Source: Stereum hirsutum FP-91666 SS1
Lineage: Eukaryota > Basidiomycota > Agaricomycetes > Russulales > Stereaceae
Length of the DNA stretch: 64,000 bases
NCBI RefSeq assembly: GCF_000264905.1
Contig: NW_006763141.1
Location: forward strand, 800,600-864,599
Direction: 5' to 3'
Numbering within the stretch: position 1 is the first letter of the stretch; each line of letters opens with the position of its first letter. The translations under genes and the position numbers were made by a program. Of this stretch, positions 46,035 to 59,200 are shown piece by piece. Below the pieces are notes generated by a model that saw nothing but the letters and a program-made list of their open reading frames with translations, made no database searches and was not told the DNA's origin.

Positions 46035-49000
46035 ATGCCAGCCCCGTCGACTACACCAAAGTCGACGAAACAGGCTGAACCTGCCACTACAGGGCCGAAG
46101 ACCCCTTTCTCTGTCGAGGAGAGTAAAGCACAACGTCTAGCACGACATCAGTCTCGGTTTCGTACCCGTGGAGGGTGCGTGTTTTCAGTCAAATTTGCTT
46201 CACCGGTGTGGACTGTGCTCATGATCTTATTTTGTGGAATTAATAGCGCCTTAATTCCCTCGGGTCCTAATAAACTCATCGATATCCTCCTCTCCAAGGA
46301 CATCAATGGCCTCTCACCGACGAAACGCCGTCAATCTCTTGGTCAACGAAAGTCGAGGGGAAGAGCCTCGATCAGTGCGAAAGTTGCTGTGACCGCAGCG
46401 AAGAAGAATCAGACCAAGGCAACTCCGAAGAAGGCAACTACGAAGGCTGTAACGCCAAAGAATAAGACTGGGAAGGCTGGGAAGACTAAGACGACGGCGA
46501 GAGTGCAGGATGAAGAAGAGGACGAGGTGGTGGAAGTGAAGAAGCCGAAGTCAAGTGCCAAACGGAAGAATACAGCTGACGTGGAGGAAGATGACGATGT
46601 GGTGGAGGTGAAGAGACCAAGGGCGAAACGAAAGAGCGCAGCTGCACCTATTAGTAAAGCTGTAGGGAGGGCGAAAGCGAAATCTAAGCTGCCGTCGCCG
46701 GACAGTGGTACGCCCATCATTCTGCTTTATCATGGCCCTAACTCTTCATGTTCTTCACGTTGACACTACAGACGATGAGGTGGTAGAGGTCTATAAGCCC
46801 AAGGTCAATATCGAACCGTCGAAGAAGAGGGCAGCAAAGACAGCGAAGGCGCCTACCAAGGATAAGGTTGTCGAGAAAGAAGATAGTGACGAGGAACCTG
46901 TGATCGTCAAGAAAGCGAAAGGTCCGGCTCGCAAGGCTCCAGCGGTTTCGAAGGCACCTGCGAAAACCGAAGTCGTACCAGCGCCCTCTTCTGGTACGTG
47001 TCCCACGACAAAAGCAACCATTGCTCATTGTCTGACTATCGTTATCATCGTTGTCGAACAGAGGATGAAGCCAGCGCACAAGAACAGCCTCCAGTACCAA
47101 AGTCGAGGGCTCAGGCTTCCTCGTCACGCAAGGCTGTGGTACCTCCCAAGACGGCCACGGCAAAGCCAAAGTCGAGGCCTGCACCTCCACCCTCTGAGTC
47201 TGGTGAGTTCTTCCTCCGTGCCGAACTGTTTGAGGTTAACGCACTCTGACTATGCACTCCTGAACTTTCAGAAGATGAAGCTTCCGTTCACGAGGATCCT
47301 GCCTCTCCTGCGCCCGCGATCAGACCCAAACCGACTGCTCAAACCAAAGCCAGCACTGTTTCATCTTTGGGCCTAGGGCTCCCCCCTGCAAAGCCCACCT
47401 CCGCTACTGCTGAACCATCACTGCACAGATCAGTCTCCGACCAGATTGCCGATATCCGTATGTTGTTTTGCATCACCTACCTCTCCCAAACTGTCTAGGT
47501 CCGAATCTAACCATCTAAATCACACCTTGTGGTACAGTCAACGCTGCCAAACTTCCCTCATCACTACAATTCAAACCTCGTCGGCCTGTCATTCAGAACC
47601 CCATTGCATCCTCGTCCAAGCCCCCCTCCTCCACTAACAATACAGCAACTCTCGCCGATCATGACACTCAGGAACCTGGCCCCAAGCCGAAGAAACGCGG
47701 AAGGCCAAAGAAACAGCTCTCGAGTGTTTCGGACGTCGAATCTGAGGTCGAATCTGTACCTGTGCCTGCATCTTCAGGAACCAATGCGAGGGGCAAAACA
47801 TCCAATTCAGCTAAGGGCAGATCAGGGAAAGGCAACGGAAAAGCGGCTACTTCCGATTCTGAGGCCGCTATGGATGTTGATGAGCACGAGGCACCGAAAG
47901 CAGTAACGAAGGCGAAAGCTCGTGGTCGATCAATCCAGGGAACTGACAGCGAAATTGAGGTCGGGGAAGTGGACGGGGATGTTCAACGTCCGAGGAAGAG
48001 GTCGAAACGCGCAGTGGCGGATGAGTCGGAGGATGAGAGACACAGTGCCAAGGGTTCCTCTTCGTCCACGAAACGTATGTCGCTTTTCTTTTCCCTTCTC
48101 CCTCGTTTAACTGTCTTGACTGACGCTACATCCTTCACGCAGGTTCTCGCGCTTCGCCGGCCTCCAGATCGTCCAAACCGCCATCCAAGTCCACTAAGCC
48201 TGCACCGTCAAAGAAACCTTCTCCTAACCACCCACCTCGCGACCTCTCCCCGATCCTCGAGGACAATGAGGATATTCTGTCGACTGTCGGTCCCTCTGCT
48301 GGTCCTTCAAATCCTCGTCTACGTCGCATACAAGAAGATCCCATGGATGTGTCGATAGAGATCCCATTAGCGGAGGTTATCGGAATACGTGACGCGGCTG
48401 CAAGCTCGAAGTCGAAGATGGACAAGGATAAAGTCGTGAAGGGTAAAGGTAAAGCGAAGGCCAGGCATGAGACTCCAGCTGAGGATGACGAGCCGAAGAA
48501 ACGAACGCGAGGGAAAGCTTCGAGTCGTAAACCGGTCTCGTCATCAGATGAAGCGGAAGACGGTGCGGAACGGGAAGAGTCTTCCAGACCAAAGAAGAAG
48601 CAGCGGAAAGCCGAGGAGGAAGAGATGGTAGTAGAGACGAAGAAGAAGGTGAGGGAGAGAGCGCGCGGGCAATCTTCTGATGCGGAAGTCGTGGTGGTGG
48701 GCTCCAGAGCGGAACGAGAGTCGGATTGGGAGGATGAAGCGGAGCAGCCTCCGCCGAAGAAGAGGGGAAGGGGTCGTCCCAAGAAAGCGGATGCTGTAGT
48801 GAGTGAGGCGAAGAAAGCTGCGCCACGAAAGAAGGCAAAAGAGGCAGTGGTGGAAGTCGATGAATCGGAAGATGAGCGGCTTACTTCGTGAGTTTTATGC
48901 TCTGGTTTTTTTTTTGTCAAAACAACTGATGAATTGATCTTTTTGACCTTTATGCAGGCGCGCAAGGAAGGATATGATCACCTCTAGGACCGCTCGTGAT

Positions 49001-49379
49001 GCTATTCAGCAATCTCCTGTTAAGGTACACAGGTCCTCTCTCTTTTGACGATTGTGTATCCTAACTCAGTATCTGTTTCTAGCCTATCCAAATCAAGAAA
49101 CCCACGAAACCTCCATCAACCTCCAAACCTTCGAAACCACCTTCTAAATCTACTATGACTAGAGCACCGTCGCTCGACACTGCTACCGCCAAATCGAAGT
49201 CTGCCAACACTACCAAGTCCAAGCCTTCCACGTCGGCCGCCAAACGCGAAGTTTCGCAGACCCGTCATGGCTCCCTTCCACCTGCGGTCCTGAAACGTAT
49301 CAAGGAGAACGCCGCTAGGAGTGCTAGCCAGTTGAGGGAGGTGCATGATGACGAGGACGAGCTCGATTTCTTGGCCTGA
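46035..49379 (+). CDS. AT-hook nuclear protein with acidic VVEV repeats
   Basis: Highly basic, Lys/Ser-rich protein, almost certainly nuclear. Start 46035 (MPAPSTTPKSTKQAEP); an intron follows RFRTRGG, then ALIPSGPNKLIDILLSKDI, the only hydrophobic, possibly folded, segment. The central region has repeated acidic-hydrophobic blocks (DEVVEVKKPK, DDVVEVKRPR, DDEVVEVYKP, each flanked by basic runs) resembling SUMO-interacting motifs. Two AT-hooks are clear: KKRGRPKK (about 47685-47710) and KKRGRGRPKK (about 48755-48785). Exons 46772-46993 and 47062-47202 are both phase 1-1 and begin with similar (E/D)DE sequence. The C-terminal exons end ENAARSASQLREVHDDEDEL. It likely binds A/T-rich DNA in chromatin; no enzyme domain is visible. 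Homology to a named protein is not recognised. Confidence 0.8.
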
Positions 49380-49944
49380 TTCGTGCTCCTATGTTTGCGT
49401 TGTCTTTCTTTCCTTGTTCTGTTATTTTTTCTTTCGCTTTGCTTTCGTTTGTGTCCAATATCTATCGCTCAACTTGCTGTCGATTTGGTACGAATCTCGG
49501 ACTGCTCTCGTGTCGAGCCACACCGCCACAGTTCACCAGTGGCCGCGGCGAACGCCGCGAACATGTCGCCACACTCATCCCGCCATTACACACCTTCACC
49601 AGGAGCTGGCTGGTATTTAGTACTGCGAGACCTCTTTCTCGGAGGCCCACACCCAAATCCTCTCGATCTCTCTGTATCTTTTCTGAAGTTGCACTCTGTG
49701 CTACTGTGGCGCTGACCCCTGTCTTGGCAGACCGTTTTTTCTAGAGCTCCGCCAAGCACATTGTGCCACTCAAGCGTTCAGCTGGCCTCTCTTGAGGTGC
49801 ATCTACTGCTCATCACGTCTAAAGAACGCTCGGCCATCGTTTCTTGTCTCATTACCACCACTGCGATAACATCCACGTACTACCCGCCTCCTACCAGTGT
49901 AGCCACCACCTTAAATCTTAGCTGACGACCAAGGTCTTGAAAAA

Positions 49945-51703
49945 ATGTCCGCAGCTGTCCTCTCCGTGTTCGTCGAGCAGGCAAAGACAAAGTACATTCT
50001 CGAAAACCCGAAGAGTGAGTGTTATCGTTCTCGGTTGGGCGGAGACTAGACGCGATAGTTGTTAGGCGCTTCACTGTATGAGAAGGCCTGCCTCTATATG
50101 CCGGGAGGAAATACGCGATCTGTGCTTCATGTGGACCCATTTCCTCTGACATTCGTGAAGGGAGAGGGCGCGAACGTACGGCCTGTTTTATTCTTATATC
50201 CGAAATGACTGATTCTCACTTCATATCTACGCAGGCAACAGACGCAGACGGACACTCTTACGTGGATCTGTGAGCTTCCAGCTGTCTTGGCAGTGTAAGT
50301 GCCACAGTCATTGATCCAACACTTCGTTCCTAGAGTAGGAAACTACACCGCAGGTCTTTATGGCCACTCCAACCCTACTATTCGATCTGCTCTGCTCTCT
50401 GCGCTTGACGCAGGTCTCTCACTTTGCTCCGCTACTCCCTACGAAACCGACCTCGCTCAGGCTGTCTGTGACCGTTTTCCCTCCATCGAACAAGTCCGAT
50501 TTACCAACTCCGGCACAGAGGGCAACTTGATGGCACTGGCGGCAGCAAAGGCTTTTACGAAGAAGGAAAAGATCTTGGTGTTCGGGCATGGGTATCATGG
50601 AGGCGTGCTGTTGTTCCCGGATGAAAAGGAACCACATGGGATCACGGTACCACATGGTTTTGTGGTAGGAAGATATAATGACGTGGAACGGACGAGACAA
50701 ATTATCAAGGGCAATGCTTCACAGGTCAGTCTGACATTGCAGTCAATTTTATTTATAGAGGGTCGCTGGAACAGTCTTCTGTTATTACTTACAGCTCGCC
50801 GCAGTCCTAGTGGAACCAATGCTCGGTTCAGGAGGTTGTCTTCCAGCCTCCCGCGAATTCCTCCAAATGCTTCGCACAGAGACGCAATCCGTCGGTGCGC
50901 TACTCATCTTCGATGAAGTCATGACGTCAAGACTATCTCCTGGTGGACTGCAGCTCACTACGGGAATTATACCCGATTTGACGACGCTGGGGAAGTACAT
51001 TGGCGGAGGAATGCCATTCGGTGCATTTGGCGGCAGGAGGGATATCATGGCGCTATTCGATCCTCGTACGTATCTGTGCATCGAGATAATATTCTAAGTG
51101 AAGTATGAACCAGTTAACCCACAAACGTGACGCTTGCTCAGGATCACCAAGCTACATACCACACGCTGGCACTTTCAACAATGAGTCCCTCTCCATGAAA
51201 GGCGGATACGTTGGTCTCACAGAGGTCTATACGCCGGAGGTCGCCACCAGGCATAACGAAAACGGTGATGCGTTCCGGGCAAGATTGAATAATGTGGCTG
51301 AGGGGACGTCGATGCGGTGGACTGGGATCGGTAGCCTGTAAGCTCTTTAGATCTCTTTCCTGTGTGATAGAGCACTGACTGATTTCCGATTGCAGAATGA
51401 ACGTTCACTTCAGCCCAAAAAAGTGTGAGACCGTTCAGGAGATATTTGGCCTGAAGGATCAATCACTACGGGTACGATATATTGCCCCGCCCTAGTGTGC
51501 AATTTCTGATACTGCCCACGGAATATCACCTTGTATAGAGCCTTCTATACTTCGACATGCTCAAAGCCGGCTTTCACCTCGCCAAGCGGGGCTTCATCGC
51601 CCTCAGCCTAGAAGTCACACCGGAACATGAGGAGAGGTTCTGTGAAGCTGTGAAGGAGTTCTTAGATAGGCACCAGGAGTTCGTGCGGTTGCAAGAGGCA
51701 TAA
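49945..51703 (+). CDS. Class III aminotransferase, glutamate-1-semialdehyde-aminomutase-like
   Basis: PLP-dependent enzyme of about 440 residues. Start ATG 49945 ([18 protein letters not shown]). Exons give [59 protein letters not shown] (phosphate-binding), [24 protein letters not shown] (Asp contacting the PLP ring), [20 protein letters not shown] (catalytic Lys) and [15 protein letters not shown]. It ends [13 protein letters not shown]. The TTLGK(Y/I)IGGGMP(V/F)GAFGGR stretch is the hallmark of the GSA-aminomutase subgroup. Fungi make 5-aminolevulinate by the Shemin route, so the substrate is probably another amino or keto compound. Several introns with GT-AG ends join in frame. No neighbour suggests a pathway. 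Confidence 0.92.
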
Positions 51704-52129
51704 ATGATGGAAGGGCCTTGACCTTTCTGACGTTCATGAACTATGACGGTACTCGATGGGTGCGGAATAGGGAGCTGGTCGAATAGTCCCCGAAGACATC
51801 TACGATGAAGGAATATATCAGTCCGGTTACTGCTCACCGAGTTAACTCGACACTCAGGTCTACCCATGAGTACAATTCCCAAGCTCGTTGTGTTTATTGA
51901 AAGGACACGCAAGTGGAAGGTTCATGAGTTATAAGTAAGGAATATTTACGGTATAATGAAATAATGAAGTAATAACCAATGAACATGATGAAAAGAAAGA
52001 GGGTAGACACGCCGATATTCTCATACACAACAACAAAACACTCCAACAGACGCCCCTCACGTCCCACAAGATTCAACAAAAACTCGACGGCCGCTCCCAC
52101 GAACAAGTCGTACAGTCACGGACTCAGAG

Positions 52130-54165
52130 TCATAAAGCCTTTGCGCGGTGCATACCCATTCCATCTTCCCCAGCGGACCCATCAAAGTCAGAGTCTGTCT
52201 GCTTCATGTCTACTCGCATGGAGTCCACCATCTCATGCTGTTCGACGTCGACGTATACTTCCGGTCGCACAGTTGATTGCTCGAAAGTGACGACGTCCCT
52301 TCGTCGTTGCTGATCGCATTGTTGTCAAACAGTGTGAAACGGAGAGCGAGGAGAAAGTATGAGGAAAGAAAAAAAAATGCTTACTACTTGACTGCTGAGC
52401 ATGTTCACGCTTCGTTCAGGTTGCGAAGATGAGCTGTAGGCCCATCCTCCTCTAGCGTTTAGACTTGAAAGGAGGGAGTTGGTATAGAATTTTGATAGTG
52501 GGAAGTTGAAGGCTAGGTGGCTATTGAATAACGGGTACGAAGGCAAAGCGCTCAGCGAATGCTTCGGGTACATGGAAAGGGCGAGAAAGCTTACAGGCCA
52601 GCAGGGGATGCCAAGAAGAGGATAAGATCAGTCTGCGAGGGTCCCACACGACCGTGATCAGCAGTGGCTTTGTAGTGACGAGGAGAGAAGACTCACGACG
52701 GCAACCTGTCACAATGACAACAACTATTAGCACGATCAGACTACCAGGGAACTAGGCTAAGCACTTACGATCGACGTGACTGCACCCGTTTGAACCGTCA
52801 CTACAATGACAAGAAAGGTCGCCGTCGAGTATCAGTACTAGGTCAAATACTAACCGTACAGGCGGGAAGGAGTAGGGAGGGGCGTACGTCTGATGATTTT
52901 ATCGATGATACTGTCCGTCGCGACGAAGCCGCTTTTGTGCTTTCTCTATACGCACAATGCAAGAATTTATCAGCACACGGAACTGTGTAAGCTATGTGTC
53001 GTGAGACGGACCAGATATAGAACCAGAACAAGCGTGATCAAACAGTCACAAAGAGCGGAACAGGCCAACCAAATGACCACTGCAGGTTTGAAGATCTGAA
53101 AATCAAAGAATTTTGGGACGAAGCCGACTGCTATTGCTGTCCCGATGCCAGCCACTACGGTCGCGATGGCAATACGAGTCAGTGAAATACTAAGCATGCG
53201 TGAGGGCGTACGTAGTGAATGGAGAGTGAACGGAAGAAGAAAGAAAGATAGGGGTTAGATGGGAACTCACGACATTCCAAAACAGCGAACAACCCGATGA
53301 GGAGGGCTGCCCAGAGACTGCCGGAGAGGACTTTGATACGCCAGGCAAAGAACACTTGGACCATCATGCCAATGATGCCCTGGAAGAGGGATGGACCGGC
53401 GGCGGGAGGGAACGAGATTTAATTAAACAGGCAAAGGGTACCGGCGGCAGAAGATACGCACAGTCATTGCGGGGTCTATGACGGTGCAGGATAGTGTCAG
53501 TGGTCAGTGGTCAGTGATTCAGTATGTGGTCTTTTACGAAACGGAAAGCATACCTGTTTGGAAGACTGGGTGGTGAGACCAGGAACAGCGTCAGAATCGT
53601 GCTCAACGTAAAGGAAAGGGTGGACTGGCGTACCCCAAGTTGCTGTCTGGATGAAGTCGTTATCGCCTGTGCGTCGTATACACATGAGACACTGGATCAA
53701 GAAACAAAACTGTATAGTGAATCAGAAAACCTACCGAAGTGGTTGATCAACGCAGCGTAGTTTAGCTGCATATCAAAGGCGGTATTGACAGTGTCTGCAA
53801 GGAATAATATGCAGATCTGGGAGGACTTCAACAGGCGAAGAGAAGATGGTTTGAGCAAGAGCACGTACGAAGACTCTCATCCATGGCTTATCTCTAAAAC
53901 CAGGCATTATTGTATGAAATATGAGTTAGGAGCAAGTGGAAGAAACTGCGACATGCTCACCGCTGGTAGTTGCCATAATAAATGTACAACTGCGAGACGG
54001 AGACGCCGTACAGGAGAATGTTGAGGAAGGTCCCGATGAGCATTGGCCCCCAGCTGCACGGCCCTGAGTCCATAATCGAGACGTGAAGCATGGAGCGCTA
54101 CAACTCACATCAATTGGGCAAAGTTCTCTCCTCCATCCTCCACAAGCTGCGCCAAGTCCTGCATA
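52130..54165 (-). CDS. DUF6534-type seven-helix membrane protein
   Basis: Basidiomycete-specific multi-pass membrane protein; function unknown. Start ATG 54163-54165 (MQDLAQLVEDGGENFAQL). Exons then give WGPMLIGTFLNILLYGVSVS, YYGNYQR, DKPWMRVF, DTVNTAFDMQLNYAALINHF, DNDFIQTATW and VFQT (12-nt exon 53554-53565). DPAMT (14-nt exon 53462-53475) follows, then GIIGMMVQVFFAWRIKVLSG. Helices AIATVVAGIGTAIAVGF and VVIWLACSALCDCLITLVLV precede KSGFVATDSIIDKIIR, LTVQTGAVTSI, TDLILFLASPAG and FPLSKFYTNSLLSSLNARG. The last exon is an acidic tail ending GMHRAKAL. The order of motifs matches the DUF6534 family. Its relation to DUF6533 is only that both are seven-helix families expanded in the same fungi. 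Confidence 0.86.
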
Positions 54166-56260
54166 CTGCAGACCTTCGTTCGGAATAAGGGCAGTAATAT
54201 TCACAAGGAAAACCCAAGAGCGAGAATAATGAAAGGCCCCAGAGTTCTGTTCGCTCTGCAGATCCTAAATTAGTACCAGTATCCTCGAACGGAGAATGTG
54301 GTAAGGAAGGGTGTTCGAGAGGCGTGGACTGAGTCAAACGCGGGAGGAGGAAAACCCGTGGCGGGATTTTGCAAGATCTCGTATATAACGAACGACACCA
54401 TGGAGCCTCTGAAAAACAACACACCCGGACCAGTGGGACTTGCGGCGCCATCGATGTGGATCTGAGACAGGATGTCTTCCCGTGGTGTGCTGTATCTCAG
54501 ACTAGCACGAGAGGCCATCAGTTGCCGTCGCGAACGAGAGCGAACCTGAGCGAACGCCACGACGAGATACCGGAGTCTTGTTGACGCGCCAGCGGCCACC
54601 TTTCGTCAGCAAGGATGAGCAGAGTTACCCCAGACAGACACATGTCGTGATACAAAGACAGCCTAACGAATCCACGTTACCCGTATACCACTGGCGTATA
54701 AATTGGCGTTTTAAAATTCCCCAAGCTTCGAGGACACTAGATCGAGAGGGGGGCCGTGGAGTCAGCGTCGCCACAAGATTGAGGCAAATTGAGGTGACCG
54801 CCAATGAACCATGCCAAGATTCCGGCCAAAGCAGTACAATTGTAGTTCAGAAGAATGCTCGAGACAAACAAATATTCCTGTCAATTGAGGGTCGTCTGTT
54901 GCTGGTGAGTTGTAATTGGCTAAAATGCTCGAGTCCCAATTCGTACGCCTTGTGCAGGATAATGGCTCTACGAGCAATCTACCACATACAAGCGGCCTAC
55001 CCTAGAGAACTTACCTTGTACCTGAAGTTGTGTTTGTCCAAGCGAGGTCGGAATGATCAGCCATCCAGCACGTTCGAAAAGAAACGGATCGAGAGTAAGA
55101 ACGCTCCGGGCAAGTGCCGGCGGCATGGCGATGTTACCAACGGCCCGGAGCCGACCGCGGGGTGACACGGCACCGTAACCAGTTACCACTCTCCCATCAC
55201 CGTCGTGACTCGATGCTTACATCTGGCAGACTGGGAATGTGCTTCAGCTGTCGAATCGATTCATAAACATCCAAGGTCTGTACCTTACACCTCACGATCT
55301 TCGAACAAGCTAGCCTCGTACTGTTATCTTGAGGTCTTGGTAATTGTGCGCTATGCACCCGGAGTGACCCTGCCGAATGGAACCCCCTGTCGTGTCTCCT
55401 CTCCTCCCTGAGGCTCCACACGGTCTTTCGTAGCGGGCACTCGATACTGGATATTCACCTCTTAACCAACCGATCGTTTACCGTGGTATGCTCAGAGGTT
55501 ACATTACACGTCCAACGCGACTGGCGATCTTCACTCTGGGGCTGAGTCTTACCTCTCACAGAATGACCGCTTGAAATTTTTGAGTGCTGGACACGGTATT
55601 CCTTGCTGCGGGACACTAGGCGACACTGCGGGCATTGTATCGACCCTATTCGAACACCTTTACTGAGTTCCCCGCCCGATTTCTCCTCTCGGGCCCCTTC
55701 AAACTGCGACGCCCCACTTGGGTTGTGTTTCAATAGTCGACTAATAAGACCGTTCGAGTATATCGACCTCCCAAGCGCCTCGTCCCTGCTGTGATGATGT
55801 CTCAACATGGAAAAATCGTATTGTTACCCGGGGCAAGTCTTCCCACACCAAGACACCTGATAGCCCTATTTTGGGGCACCTTCTGATAGTTCGTGTTCAT
55901 TTTTTATGATTGTTTCGGATCTGAGATGAATCTCGCTCTGACCGTCCTATTCTGGTGACGACACTGACTTTCCGCCCGAAGAAGATCACGTTGTCGCGAT
56001 GCCCCCGCGTGCTCCGTGATCGCCCAAGAGGTTCTGAAGTTTGTGTAGCCTAATGGAACCCAAGCCCGTCCAAGTAAATGGACGATTGTGACTTCGCAAC
56101 GCGGCTAATTCGAGGTGCAACGCGCCAACGGGTGTATAGAGATGATAAGTACTCTAGCGTTACGCATGAGCGTATATATAGAGACTCGACGGAGCCCGCG
56201 TTGACCTAGCGTCCTCTCTCCCTCTACCCGCGATCTTCAAGGCTTTTCTCCACCTCCAAG
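54166..56260. other. Gene-free interval of 2.1 kb
   Basis: Upstream of both the DUF6534 gene (minus) and GMC oxidoreductase 2 (plus), so a shared promoter region. Close to the latter is a TATATATA (about 56171-56179) roughly 85 bp before the ATG and a pyrimidine-rich leader. Open frames at 54244-54600, 54578-55165 and 55455-55808 carry no domain and no splice continuation. Confidence 0.4.
56170..56260 (+). promoter_or_regulatory. Core promoter of GMC oxidoreductase 2
   Basis: GTATATATAGAG about 85 bp upstream of the start codon, followed by a C/T-rich leader (cctctctccctctacccgcg), a common fungal arrangement. Confidence 0.55.
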
Positions 56261-59200
56261 ATGCCGCTTGTCTCCATTCATGATGTCTCCAGGAAGACAT
56301 TCGACTACGTTATAATTGGTGGGTCATTCGCCTTCAAACTCTTCACCGTTGAATTGATGTCTCTTCAATATCGACTAGGTGGAGGTGTCAGTATTCTTCC
56401 ACACTTGACGGTATTCCGATGGCGGTATTCCGAGACTAACGTCCACTGTGGCTCATCCACCTTGCGACTTCGGGTCGGAGCAGACTGCTGGTCTGACGCT
56501 CGCTGCGCGTCTCACTGAAGATCCAGATGTCACCGTTCTTGTGCTTGAGGCAGGACAAGCTAATATCGATGACCCCGCCATCCGTACGCCTCCCTTCGTC
56601 ATTGTCATCACGGAACCTCGGTGCTGACGCACTAACAAACATGATATCCCAATGTAGTGCGACCTGCCTCTTATGCGAGCCATTTCGGACAGCCGCAGTA
56701 TGATTGGGGCCACAAAACCGTCCCACAGAAGCACTGCAACGGAACCGTGTTCCAGTGGCCACGGTTAGTGTTTATGCTCTTTGGTACAAGTCATGCCACT
56801 ATCGCTAAGACGACTTCCAAACGCGTCTTTAGAGGCAAAGGTCTTGGAGGTAGCTCTGCTACCAATTTCCTCTGTTGGACCAGGCCGCCCGGCGCTGAGA
56901 TCGACGGTAAGCATTCTTCGTCGTCCCATTCATCGCTTTGGTGTCGAAATTCATCGTCTCCATAGATATTGAGAGACTCGGCAACCCTGGATGGAACTGG
57001 GCCACCATGAAGAAGTATGCTTCCAAGTCTGAGAAATTCGTCACTCCTCCTGCTGTAGAAGCCGAGAAGTGGGAGTGGGAATCGAGGACGAAAGGATGGA
57101 CGCTTGGCTCCGATGGTATGCCCTGATCCATCCTGTCATCGTGGTCGAGGAACGCTAGTGGGATGACATGGTTGCCGTTGATCCCCCAGGCCCGATAAAG
57201 GCATCGTTTCCAGGAAATCTATGGCCGGCCGAGCTGGAGTTCCAGAAGGTGCGTACTTTCCTTGCACCTTCTTCCCGATCCCAACCTTATGTGCCCTGCC
57301 CGATGTTCCTGTAAACTCGTGCTCATCCTTACTCCCGCTCCTATCCTGACCCGTTTTGTTTATCTGTGTTCCTAGTCCATGCTCAAGCTCGGTTTTGACC
57401 ACGCAAAAGACCCGGTACGTCCCTTGACCACATGTCTCAAAGCCTGACCACATCGTACTGACTCTCATTTACAGCTCGGTGGTGATGTGCGTACCCTATC
57501 GGTTCTATTATCCAATTCGCATTGGGCAACTCTAATTTGCAATTTGATCTTCTTGTGTCGCCATCCATCCTTGTGCGCCACCGCCACTTCGATTTCGAAC
57601 ACGCAAATACAAATAGCCAAAGGGCATCTTCTTCAACCCGCAAACCGTCGACCCGATCACGCATACCCGCTCATACGCTACCAACGTAAGTTCTTCTTTG
57701 CCCTTCTCCCTTCGAATGATCCTCGCTGTTCGCATGCAAGGAAAAGAAGAAGTCTAACCGCCGAGCCGTTCCTGCCAGGGCTTTTACCTCCCCGCCAAAG
57801 ACCGCAAAAACCTTACCGTTCTCACGGATGCGCTCGTCCATCGAATTGTCACGGAACCAGGCAAGGATGCGAAGAAGATATTGGCGTCGATGGTCGAGTT
57901 GGAGTATGAGGGGAAGGTACACGCTGTGAAGATTTGGAAAGAGGTTGTGGTTTGTGCCGGGTGGGTTTCTTCCACATCTATCTCGCGTCAAGGAACCATC
58001 ATAGATACGCGGGATGAGTTGCTGATGGCCAATTTTATATAATTCGTACAGAGGCCTCAAGACACCCCAAATCCTCGAGCTCTCTGGTATCGGCACGAAG
58101 GAAGTGCTCGAGAAGCTCGAGATTCCAGTCAAGGTAGAGCTTCCCGTGGGAAAAAATGCCCAGGAACATAACTTCATGGGTGTTACCTACGGTAGGTAAC
58201 TTGCTTGTGTCTCGCTGTAGTCAGTGCTGACTTGGAACGGTTTGTGCAGAGCTGAAGGACGACGTTCCTTTCGACACACTCGACAACCTTCGCAACCCCG
58301 GCGAAATCGAGAAACAGGTCAGGCTGCAGTACGTATTGTCTCACATTCCTCTTCTTTCTCCCCATCATTTTTTATCCGCCGTTTCACTCTATAAATCGAC
58401 ATAAAACAGCGCCCAGGGCACAGGAATCTTCACAATGGGCCTCATGGGCTTCACCTTCGCCCCACTCCAAAACTACTCCCCCGCCGCTGATGCCATCCAT
58501 GCTGAAGTCGAACAGCACGTTCTCAAATCCGCCAAGGAGGGAAAATACGACGATAAACCCGGATTGTTGGAGCAATATAAGATTCAGATCGAGAGGACGA
58601 AGAGGTTGGCGCCCGGGTGTGAGATTGTCAACTTCCCCGGGTTTTTATCGTATCCTAGTAAGCTATTATTCTTTCGTGTCAGACGCCGGGTGGAAGAGGA
58701 ACTAACTATGTGATGATGGTGTGCAGACCCACCGAGTCCGGGGAAGAAGTACTTCACACTGTTGTGCGCGATGAACCATCAGTGGTCGAGGGGGACGGTA
58801 GTAAGTTCACCTCAAAAAGTATTTCAATCCCCTTGGGTCACGATCTCTTACGTTTGTATGATCCTCTAGCACTGCACTACAAAAGACCCGAACGCCGACC
58901 CCGAATACGACCCACATTACTTCGAAGAGGATATCGGTATGTCTACTTCCTCCTGCTTCGTCCTAAACGCCTTCCTTCCTTCCTTCCTGCCGTCATCGAC
59001 TTACCTCAACCGTCACGCTCGGCTTTGTCGTTCATGTCTGAATTATGTGCTAATATTGTGATGGTACAACAGATCTGAAGACCTTCGTCGAATGCATCAA
59101 ATTTGCGAGGAGGTTGAAGGATGTGGCGCCGTTCAAAGATATGATCGTCACCGAGACTAACCCTGGACCGAATATTACTACGGATGAGCAAATCGGAGGT

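Noticed and set aside
46409..46720. Long minus-strand frame within the AT-hook gene
   Set aside because: Mirror of a low-complexity Lys/Glu-rich exon.
48135..48965. 276-residue minus-strand frame
   Set aside because: Ser/Phe-rich antisense reading of the same low-complexity exon.
54578..55165. 195-residue plus-strand frame in the 2.1 kb gap
   Set aside because: No domain, no biased codon pattern and no splice continuation.
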